A DNA stretch of 64,000 nt from Zopfochytrium polystomum (Eukaryota > Chytridiomycota > Chytridiomycetes > Chytridiales > Chytridiaceae): assembly GCA_025765615.1 (NCBI GenBank), contig JAIVFJ010000048.1, forward strand, positions 289,653 through 353,652, given 5' to 3'. Both the position numbers and the translations under genes were made by a program. The notes below the pieces were generated by a model. The model saw only the letters and a list, made by a program, of their open reading frames with translations. It was not told the DNA's origin and did not search any database. Numbering within the stretch: position 1 is the first letter of the stretch; each line of letters begins with the position of its first letter. Below are positions 54,928-64,000 of the stretch, one piece after another.

Positions 54928-57534
54928 CTACGCCGCCACGGCTAGTTGGCACGCGCCGTCCAGCCGCAGGTACGCGAGGCAGCACAGCCCCACCACCGCC
55001 GAGTAGAACCCCGTGCCGACCGCCGTCCACACAGACACCACCCCGCCCACCTCCCACTCGCGCTCCCTTTCCTCCTCCTCCTCCTCCTCCTCCTCCTTCT
55101 CCTCCTCCTCCTTCTCCTCCTCCTCGTCCTCGTGCTCTTGCCCCAGCGGCGGCTGCTGCTGCTGCTGCTGCTGCTGCTCGTGCAGCTCGCCGTACCCGTC
55201 GTGCTCGTGCTGGCCATCCTCGTGCTGCTCGTACTCGCCCTTGCCCTCGTGCTCCTCCAACTCCTGCTCGCCCGAGGAAGTCGACAACGAGCTGGACGAC
55301 GAAGACGAGCACAACGACGCCTCGCCGCGCTCCGGATCCCGACTCACATCCCCGACCCGCCACCGCCTCCGCCTCGTCGCCGCCGCCGCCGCCGCCGCAA
55401 GCCGCCGCGCCCGCACCTCCCGCACAAAATACACCGCGTCGACCACCAAGCTCGCCGCCGCAAGCGCCCCGCCGCGTCCCGCCACCGTCCGCACGCTGAA
55501 CGCCGCAAGCCGCCCCTCGGCGCACGCCGCCGCCGGCGGCAGCACCACCGCCGTCATCCACCCCGCACCGCCCTGCGCCCCGGCCCCGGCCCACTCGGCC
55601 CCTCCCCCTCCCTCCCCCGCCGTCGCCCCCGGCGCCCCCGTCGTCGTCGTCGCCGTCCCCGACACAACCCCGCCGCCGCCGCCGCCGCCCGGCGCGTCGC
55701 GGCACAGAAACAGCGCCGTGAACGCCACCGCCAACGCCTGCGACACCTTGTCCGCCACAAACTCGTGCAGCAGCGCGTACGTGTTGCGCGGCGGCGGCGC
55801 CCTCTGCAGCGCGTCGGCCGCGCGGCGCGCCCACGACCGCGACGACGACGACGGCCGACCGTCGACGTCGTTGTCAACGGGCTGGAGCAGCAGCAGGTTC
55901 AGCACGTCGCCCAGCGGCCGCTGCAGCAGCGCGAGGATGCCGTACGCGAGGAACTGCTGCGGCTGGTCGTCGGGGACGCGGAGGATGCTCATCACGGAGG
56001 GGATGTTGTAGACTTGATATGTGTTGTGATGTGTTGTGTTGGTTAGCGGGCGTCCGGGGAAGAAGAAGTCGAAAAACGAGACAACAACAACAACAACAAC
56101 AACAAACGTACACAGCTGGATCGGAAACACGAGCGCCAGGCCCTGCAGCACCCGCTCGCGCGCGCCCATCTCCGCCGTCGCGATCGAAAACACCGTCTCG
56201 CTCGACCCTTCCGCCGACGCCGCCGCGACCCTCGCTCGCCACCCTCGCCCTCGCCCGCCGCCGCCGGCTGGCCAGCCGCGTCACGTCCTGCATCTCCACC
56301 GTCTTTTCAAGCACCGCCCGCACCGTCGGCCGCTTCCCCAACGCGTCCGCCGCCGCCGCCGCCGCCGCAGGCAAGTCCATCAGCGTCCGGTCCGCCGACG
56401 CCGTCGTCGCCGTCGTCGCCACCCTCCTCCTCGCGCTCTTGCGCCGGCCCCCGGGACGGCCACCCCCCGCGCCCGCCGTCCGCGTCGCCATCAGCACGAA
56501 CGCGACAAACGCGCAGAACGCGTACCGCACGGCAAACGACGACGCCAGCACCATCACGACGACGGTCGCGTGCGCGGCCCGGTCGGCGGGGGCAAAGTCG
56601 GGCGCGCCGACGGACGCCATGTAGTAGAGCACGTGGGCGGACTCGAAGACGGCGATGCAGAGCGCGAGCGCGAGCGCGAGCACGAGCCGCGAGAGGAACG
56701 GGGCCGCGCGCGGGGATTGGTTGGCGAACCAGGTTACGCAGTTGCCTTGTTTTAGGCGGGTTATTTGTCGGTGCGATGCAAAACAGGTAACAAAACAACA
56801 AAAAGAAAAAAGAAAAAAAAACCTGGCACCCGCATCACCGCAAGCAGCCCGACGGCGCTCGCCCGGTCCGGCGCCAGCGCGCCGATCAGCGCCGCCGCCA
56901 CGACCTCGACGACGTCCGTCGCCGCCATCGTCCGCGTCTGCCACGCCGCCGCCGCCGATGCCGACGCCGACGCCGATGCCGCACCCCCCGCGCCCGCGCC
57001 CTTGCCGTTGTTCGCGACAAGTCGCGCACGCAGCCCGGCCAGCACGCCGTGCACGCCAAACGCCTGACACAGCACTGCCGCCAGGAGGTACAGGCACAGG
57101 CTGTCGGGCGGGTGGGTGGCGCGGCGGGTCGCCGGGGTCGAGGGGGCGGTCGGAAGGTCGAGGAAGAGCTGGCGCTCGAGGAGGACGGTGAGGAGGACGG
57201 CGGCGAGGCAGGTCAGGGCGCAGACGAGCGCGATACCGAGGGCCTGCAGGGCGAGCGTGGCGAGCGTGGCGGCGGTGGGCGGCGGGTGGGGCGGGTCGGG
57301 CGGCGGGCGTGGCGCCGTTGTCGAAGCGGCGGCGGAGAGTGCTGGCTGCGGCGGGGGAGGTGGTGGAGGGGGAGAGGCGGGAGGAGGAGGAGGGGGAGGG
57401 GAAGGGACATTGGTGGTAGGATGATGATGATGATGGTGGTGGTGGTGGTGAAGGTCGGTGGATGAAAAAGAAGAAGAAGAAGAAGAGGGGGAAGCGGGCA
57501 TAGGGCGAGGAGGGCGAGAGGGCAATGATGTCAT
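54928..57534 (-). CDS. Multi-pass membrane protein, unknown (3 or more exons)
   Basis: ATG at 57,534 opens a His/Pro-rich cytosolic-looking N-terminus (ten consecutive His near residues 30-39), then hydrophobic segments near 57,285-57,180 and 57,085-57,040. After an intron near 56,820-56,740 there are further TM segments (FLSRLVLALALALCIAVFE; TVVVMVLASSFAVRYAFCAFVAFVLM). A third exon from about 56,013 (YNIPSVMSILRVPDDQPQQ) carries the C-terminus with a poly-Glu/poly-Gln stretch (55,060-55,180) and a last TM (FYSAVVGLCCLAYL), stop TAG at 54,928. Within exon 2 the frame seems to change near 56,220-56,250, by an indel or an unseen splice. About six to seven TM segments in all. No family recognised. 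Confidence 0.6.
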
Positions 57535-58433
57535 TTATTTTATTTTGGTTGCATTTTGCAGTGTAGTGTTTTGCGAGCAGGGGGCCGCGAAGACCCACTG
57601 GTTCGCGACCTACGATCTGGGACAAATCGGGGAAGGCGATCGAGGAGGAAACAAAGGAATAAACTAAACAAAAAGAAAAAGAAAAGAAAAAAAAAAAGAG
57701 AAAGGAAAAGAAATTGGGAGGAGGAGGAGACGCGTGTGGCTGACGACGCAGAAGGGGAAGGGGGGGAAGGAACGGAGATTAACGCCGCCGCCCAACTTTC
57801 CTTTCCCTTTCCCCCTTTCCCCCTTTCCCTCTGGCGATCATTTTGCAAGTGGGCAGGCACGAGAGAGCCACTAGCACTCGGCCGTGGTAGTTGGCAGCAA
57901 ACCCTTCCTTCTTCCCCACTTGAATGACCCTCCCCCTGGCACGAGATGAGAAGGTAGGGGGGCGGACTGGGTGGAGGACTTTTTCTCTTTCACTCGTGAG
58001 GGAAGGATACACGAAAGAAGAGCATGTGACTGAAGTTTTTGCCACTCGACTGGAATTCTGGTTGACAGCAACATCGCAATATTGACTCACTCTCTTAAAA
58101 ATTCCCACCAGCACAGATTCACTCATAAGCAACCATCCATTTCCGCAGCAAACATGGTCTTTGCACGCCAGCAAATACCTGTAGGTTGTAGGCAGTAGGG
58201 GCCTCCGCAGTAGGAATTTTTGACGAAGCAGTTGTGGAAAGAATTAACAGGCAGTGGCCAGCAACGAGAGCCTGAGGGATGACGTGGTTTTTTTGGTTGT
58301 GACTTTTGGTGGGTCCTTGTCACGTCTTTCCGCCGTGCCGTGCATGCCGTGTGTTGCTGTGTGCAACTGCGTTGGTTGGTTGGTTGGTGTGGCGAACGCC
58401 AATTTTTTCAGGGTTAGCGAGGAGAGAGAGGAC

Positions 58434-58486
<53 letters not shown>

Positions 58487-58778
58487 AGACGGTGACAGAG
58501 AGAGAGAGAGAAAAAAATTCGCCATTCGAACGTCAAAGGAATCGATTGGAGTGGAGGGTAGCAGCAGACAGACAAATTGGGAAGTGAAAGCGCGTTTTTA
58601 TGTGAGCTTGAAAGAGACAAAAGCATCCTGTGAGAAAGCAAGAGACAGAGAGAGAGAGAAGGAGTGAGTGAGTGAGCGAGCGAGAGACAGAAAGAGAGTA
58701 GTTGCGTGAGTGAAAGTTTTTTCGGAAACAGATTTCTTTTTTTTTTTTTTCTTCTTTTTTTTTAACAACTGTTAACTA
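57535..58778. other. Divergent intergenic region, purine-rich repeats
   Basis: It contains A/G-rich stretches (57,660-57,720), a 'ttggttggttggttgg' tract (58,372-58,388), (GA)n at 58,437-58,512 and 58,645-58,695, and T runs just before the next ATG (58,737-58,763). No supported gene. Confidence 0.55.
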
Positions 58779-61186
58779 ATGGCTCCGTCCTTTTGGCATC
58801 GTTTCTCGACGACCTCCACCACGGCGGCGGCGGCTTCCTCGGCCTCGCCGTCGGCACCACCACCACCACCACCACCACCGCCAGATGCCCCCGCCACCAC
58901 CACCACCACCAGCCTTAGCAGCAGCAGCAACAGCGGCAGCCAAGATTACCATAACCACAACCACCATCATCCTCAGCCTTTCTTGCGGCCGCCGAAATTG
59001 CTAAGATCTCGGTCTGCCGGCGCGCCCGCCGCTGCCGCCATGTCGACGACCGCCCAAGACGAACGGCAAAACCAAGAGCAACACACACCACCAATGCCCC
59101 CCGACCAAAAGCACCTGCATCCCAACCGACCTCGCGTACTCACCCAATCCGCCAGCTTCGCCAGCAGTAACAGTAGCAGCAACAGCAGCAGCGGTAGCAG
59201 CAGTAATAGTGGCGGTGGTGCTCATTCGACCCCTAGCAGCAGCAGATCCGCAAGCGGAAACCATTCCTCCTCCGCATCCCACTCCGCCCTCCGCTCCTCC
59301 CTGCGTGCAATACCTTCCACGTTCAAGTCCGAAGACGAACGCCTTTCCGACCAGCAGAATGGTCATGGTGACGACGACGATCCGAGTGCCGTATCATCTT
59401 CGACAACGGGAACAACAACAACCGACGACGCTGCCCCGAAACGACGTGTGAAAATCACCACCTTTTCCGCCAATTCCGGGTTTGCGTCGGCTATGGCAAC
59501 CACCAACCAGGGCAGCCTGGTCAACCCTCGCGTAGCGGCTGCTCTGGACGTGGCTCGCAAGCTTTCCAAGCTGTCTGTCTCGAACGGTGCTGGTGGTAGT
59601 GGTGGCGAGCCGAGCGAAGACGCTTCGGCGGAGCCGGCGTCGGCGGCTCCTCCCAACAAACGGTCGGCGTCATCCGGCGGCGGGAAAAGCGACAGGTCAT
59701 CGCTCCGGCCGCCACCCCAACAAAGCGGCGACCCGATTCGCTCGGCGTCAACCCCACGGACGAGCCTCGATTCGCACAGATCTTCGAAGCATGTCGCATC
59801 CACTTCCTCGCTCTCTTCGAACGAGAAACGGCACACAAACGGCGGCGGAAGTGGCGAACTGGCTGCCACCAGCATGCTTCGAACTCCGTCAATGTCCTCC
59901 ACCGCCTCCACCGGATCGACGTCGTCGTCGCGCCGCCGTCAACAGCAACAGCAAGGACAAGGGCGGCAGGGAGGCTTCAAGCATTTGCCGGCCTCCATTC
60001 CGGACCGCCGCCAAAGCTCCTCTTCCGATTCCGACTCTGACTCTGACTCAGACTCAGAGGACGATGACTCGAGCGTCTCCGGCTCGTCGGAGTCGTCGGC
60101 CGACTCGATCCCCCTCTTCTCTCTCAAATCCCGTCAGGCGCCTGCTTCACCATCCTCTCCTCGCCCCAATTCGATCCACCAGCCCTTCCCCACGCCACAA
60201 ACAACTTCTTCAGACTCGTCCTTAACATCAGCATCCACCATCGTCTCGCAAAAAGGGCCAAAACATCTCGCGCCAGCTGTCGTTTACCAACTCGGATCCT
60301 ATATCAAGCAACAAAGGAAAGCTTCCGCCGCCACACCCCGCCCACCACACGCTCGACACTCGGCCGGCGTCGCCGGACCTCCTCCGTGGGCTCATCGCCG
60401 CGCTCCCAGCGTCCCCCCCTCGCAGCTTCCTCCGCCTCCTCCCCCGCCGCCCGGCACCATCCCATTTTTCCACTCCCTGCCCGCGCCGGTGACACAACAG
60501 CCACCGCCCACCGCCAGGCATGATGCCGCATCTGCCGCCCGGCGGACCCACCGCGATGACGCCGATGCAGTATCACGAGCTGATGATGCTGCACCAGCAC
60601 CAGCAGCAGCAGCAGCACGCTCTGCAACAGCAGCAGCTCATGCAGTACCACCAGCATCTCGCGTCGCTGATGCAGCCACCGCCAGGCCACCCCCGCCGCG
60701 TTGGCTACAACCCATACGCACCGTCAGCAGCGGCACCAATGCCGCCGCCCCCGGCCTCGGCGACCGGCCCGCTGCCACCGCAGATGCATCCGCACCACCC
60801 CCATCCACCCGCACCTCCAGTTCGCTGCCGCCGCCCCGCCCGGATACGCGCCAATGTACTCGCCGTATGCAGCGTCCGTGTACGGCGGCGGCGTCGGCGT
60901 CGGCATGATGCCGTCGCCGTACCACGCCGCGAGCGTCGTCGGCTACGCCGCCACTGTCCCGGCCGGGTCCGTGTACGGCGGCAGGAGCGAGGCGGGCACG
61001 GCGGTGGCCGTCGACGCTGCGACCGCCACTGCCGCCGCCGCCGCGGCCGCGCCAAAGAAGAAGAGCAAGAAGAAGCCCGCGGCGCCCGTGTCCGAGCCGT
61101 CGACGTCTGCGGTCGCGGCAGCAGCGGCCGCCGTCACCGCGCCAAAGAAGAAGAAAAAGGCGTCGTCGAAACCTGCCGCAGAGTAG
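58779..61186 (+). CDS. Low-complexity Ser/Pro/Gln-rich protein, frame breaks or unseen introns near the 3' end
   Basis: ATG at 58,779 (MAPSFWHRF) opens a frame of low-complexity Ser/Thr/Pro/Gly segments, a poly-Pro/His stretch, an acidic Ser-Asp run (SDSDSDSDSDSEDDD near 60,030-60,070) and a possible short conserved block (VVYQLGSYIKQQRKAS near 60,280). Coding character then moves to another frame from about 60,519 (MMPHLPPGG, Met/His/Gln-rich) and to a third from about 60,828 (PPGYAPMYSPYAASVYGGG). It ends with two Lys clusters (PKKKSKKKP, PKKKKK) at 61,186. The cryptic CCAG acceptors at both shift points could be splice sites; otherwise two indels are needed. Possibly a nuclear or RNA-granule protein. 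No domain recognised. Confidence 0.55.
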
Positions 61187-62150
61187 GTCGGTGGTGTGGG
61201 TTTGCGGTGTGGATTGGATAAGCGCTTTTTTTTGGCGGTTCCTCCAACCTCCCCCCCTCCCCCCCTTCCCACATCCCTCACCTCAAGTGTGTGTTTTTTT
61301 TTTGCTTGTTTATCGCGGAACCTCTTGGGCTTCTGCGATTTCAAAGAAAGAGAGGTAGATTAGCTGGAGGGGCGCGGTGCGGTTGTGATTGGAGCGAAGA
61401 AAAAAAATGAGATGCGCCTCATAGCGGGTACTTGACAGACAGATAATAAGTTGCGTTTTCCTTTTTCCATTTCCCTTCCCTTCCCTTCCCCCCACCCTCC
61501 CACTTCCGTCCCCTTTCTATTTGTGTCACTGTTTGCTGTTTGCGTTGGTGCTTTGACCCCTGATTTTCCATGACAATTGAACGTTTACCGTTTATCTTTT
61601 TCTTTCTCCTTTTGGTTTTCGCTTCCCCCAGCGTTGGGTTGTTGTCCCCCCTATTTTAGTTCCCGGTTTACACACCCTTTCACCCCGTATTTTTTTTTTT
61701 TTTCTATCTCTTTTTCGGCGTCGTGCGTCGTCGTCGTTGCCACCACCCACCAGGCGTGCGCGACGCGCGACGCCCTCACCCTCTCACTTTTGTTTTTCTC
61801 ACGCCGCCCCATCCTTCCCACCCGTTGCGGAGGTGCTGTTAGACAAGGGGTGGGCGTTTTTTTTTTTTTTTTTTTTTTTTTTTGAATTTTCTTCCTTTCC
61901 TGCTTTTGCCCCCCCCTAGTAGCGTTTGGAACTGATGCTGCTAATGTTTCATTATTTTTTTTTTTTTTGCTTTCTTTTTTTTTTTTTCTCCCGCTGCAGC
62001 ACCCAACCAAAAGGGGCACCACAGCAACCTTTCGTTGTAAACATGCTTTCTTTTTGGGTCTTTTTCGTTTTCTACTTTTTTTTTTTTTTTTTTTTTTTTT
62101 TGAATTTGCAGTCCAGGCCGGTCCGTTCCTTTACACTGTTTCTCGATAAA
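61187..62150. other. 3' flank, T-rich homopolymers; no gene
   Basis: It contains T runs at 61,690-61,703, 61,857-61,883, 61,954-61,968, 61,978-61,988 and 62,078-62,101. All ORFs here are homopolymer artefacts. Confidence 0.6.
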
Positions 62151-64000
62151 GTGCAGTATAGCATCGGTGATTTGCGGGGTGAACTGACTGTGGGCGAAGG
62201 TGGGCAAAGGCTGAGGTGGTCAGAAGAGCAGAATGATGAGAGGGACCTGTGAGGAGACGCAGTTGTTGTTGAAGTTGGCCCAAGACCAGGGTAATTGGTA
62301 ACAAGGTTGGGTCGCAAGTTGAGGGTACAGATGATGCCAGCTTGTCTGCTCATTCGTTGCCAGCGTTGCTGTTGTGTCCACAAACCCAGGGAACTTGAGG
62401 AGTGGGGGCAGAGTGGCTGCAACGCAAGCCCAATTGCAGATTGATTGTTGTGAGACTGTGCTCTCTAAATCTCCTCACCTTGGGCTGGAGGTGGAAATAG
62501 AGCAATGGCCTAAATACCAATCCTATCTAATGAAAAGCGGCAAAAGAATGTGTCTAGGGGTCACCAGACAGGAAAATGTATTTGGAGTCTACTAAAGCCC
62601 ATCATCAAACACAAAAGAAACTCTTTAAACACAAAAGGAGCAATCATCACACATCTAAAAGGGAAACATAAGAAAAGTGTGACAAAGGTGGCACAATCAC
62701 AAAAGTAAGTGCAAAATGCCTCTGGTCCAAGACACAGAGAAACCCCAATGGCAAAGCCAAAGGGACTGAATCACTCAGTAAGGAATGAGACTTAGGGCAA
62801 CAAAGGGGGCGCCTAAGGCAGCACCAACCAATCTGTGCCAGCTCCTTCCCAAGGCAGAAGCCAAGGGGAAAGGCAAGAGAGTGGGGAGGAAAGTGGCCAG
62901 GTCCCAACCTGTTGGAGCCACCACTTTGGAGCACCAGCTCCCTCTCTGCCAAAGACAAGCCCTAAGTTGGAGGGGGTTGGAGACAAAGGGCAAACACAAG
63001 GAACAGTTAGTGTGCAGAGATGCCTGTTGGACCAAACCAGAACTGTTTTCCACTTAACAGAACCAGACACATCTTGTCTCACTCCCAAGAGAGGTTCCAA
63101 CTCAATCCAAGGAGGGGGCACACAGGGTGGGAGACAGTGGGACTCTTCTTGCTTCATCCTACTAGGACACAAACATCTGCCTCACCAAGCCCGAGGAATC
63201 CCCTATCTTAGGAGCAAGGAAGGTTAAAACCCACTCCCACACACAAGTGTGACACCATGACATCACAGGCATTAATCTGAGAGAAAGAGGGTCTGAACCC
63301 AGTGAAGACCAGGCCCACCAGAGGCCACAGGAGCCAACAACCAGGGAGATGGGGGGCATACCTGAGAGACCATTTCTGCAGCAGTACCTGACCAGCCAGC
63401 TCATTCATATCACCTTGAGAGACCTGGATTTGACTAAATGTATTGACAGGAACCTAGAGGCACCACCACAGATTTACCCTCTATCCTTCCATCACCAAGT
63501 GGCTCCTACCCAGTCCAACCTAAACAGCATGCAGAATGGTGAGGTGCACTGGGAATTGAACCCAGCACACTGCCATGAAGGCCAAGAGGACTTCAACCTC
63601 CTGTCACGCACCAGGGGACTGCAACCCCCAGCTCATACACACAGTCAGGAAGAAAAGGGCAGGCAAGGGACTTCAGGTACAGTTCTCACAGTCAACAAGA
63701 AGAGGGGGCAGCAGTTTAAATAGGAGAGGGTTGGAATCACAGGGAGGAGAGGAAAAAGGAGGGAAAACGCATACAAAACAACAAAACAATACATAAAACA
63801 GTAAAGAACAGAATGGATGGGTGATTCACCAAATAGGGCTGAGCCATCAACAAAGAGAGACAGCTCAGAGGATCATGGGGCCATTTCTTGGCAGACAGCC
63901 ACCAGAGCAGAGTGGAGGGGGGGGGGGGTTGAGGAACTGGCAAGAAATGATTGGTGCAGAAAAGAAGACACTCACCACAGCCACAGAAAGAAAGGAAGAC
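62151..64000. other. CpG-poor, TE-like right end without recognisable ORFs
   Basis: Composition switches from T-rich to a balanced, CpG-depleted style like the gypsy elements. ORFs reach only about 130 codons and show no gag, protease, RT or transposase motif. A G run is at 63,920-63,929. I interpret it as decayed or non-coding transposon sequence continuing past the window. Confidence 0.45.
63549..63631 (-). other. Three tandem T-arm-like hairpins
   Basis: On the minus strand three hairpins with 7-nt loops follow one another: about 63,631-63,611 (stem CTGGGGG/CCCCTGG, loop TTGCAGT), about 63,602-63,584 (stem AGGAGG/CCTCTT, loop TTGAAGT) and 63,565-63,549 (stem CTGGG/CCCAG, loop TTCAATT). 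The last fits a tRNA T-arm and pol III B-box (GGTTCAATTCC). I could not build a complete tRNA cloverleaf around any of them. Confidence 0.4.

Noticed and set aside
55013..56046. Long plus-strand ORFs (330-360 codons) over 54,950-56,050
   Set aside because: They are antisense shadows of GC-rich minus-strand exons that contain recognisable transmembrane segments.
61577..62252. ORFs rich in Phe or Lys over 61,580-62,250
   Set aside because: They are translations of homopolymer T tracts on either strand.

Overview
The window is eukaryotic nuclear DNA, most likely from an early-diverging zoosporic (chytrid-grade) fungus. Genes are split by short GT-AG introns, exons are GC-rich, and intergenic DNA is full of microsatellites. 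Gene content (Ima1-type nuclear-envelope protein, Hrp1-type hnRNP, GT32 mannosyltransferase, TRPV-like ankyrin channel, Ty3/gypsy retroelements) fits a fungus. The lineage is an inference; no rRNA or other marker is present.

Layout. (1) 1-7,000 is a retroelement graveyard: a 5'-truncated gypsy pol with a backwards LTR fused to its end, a decayed gag, and a second gag fused onto the 5' side of a truncated OCH1-like mannosyltransferase. (2) 7,000-20,160 is a lower-GC accessory island. Two paralogous F-box-type genes, both broken, lie on either side of a 7-kb intron-less block (about 9,985-17,095). That block encodes a LysM/GH18 killer-toxin-like chitinase, a herpes/NCLDV/pol-delta-type family B DNA polymerase and at least two unknown proteins. 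It looks like an endogenised large-DNA-virus or virus-like fragment and is flanked by about 185-bp direct repeats of host DNA. (3) 20,200-34,000 is a gene-dense host block: small basic protein, Hrp1/Musashi-like hnRNP, Ima1-like protein, a large low-complexity protein, LSM8 and a myristoylation-motif EF-hand protein. (4) 34,573-40,001 is a long inverted-repeat element, one arm of which is split by a young gypsy element with paired 431-bp LTRs and a perfect 5-bp target duplication. This gypsy element has lost RT, RNase H and the integrase core. It carries a Tf1-like self-priming signature. (5) 42,641-61,186 is a second host block: TRPV-like channel, a cyclic-nucleotide-binding-domain/D-lactate dehydrogenase fusion, a coiled-coil protein, a multi-pass membrane protein and a low-complexity protein. 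(6) The right end (62,150-64,000) is CpG-poor, TE-like and without convincing ORFs.

The most interesting items are the virus-like block, in which both frame breaks of the chitinase fall on the same heptamer TGT-AGG-C with a +1 shift; the self-priming, RT-less gypsy element with a duplicated LTR promoter; and the cNMP-domain/LdhA fusion. Exon models for LSM8, EF-hand, TRPV-like, coiled-coil and hnRNP genes were built by hand from splice motifs. Each gives an exact multiple of three, which supports them.
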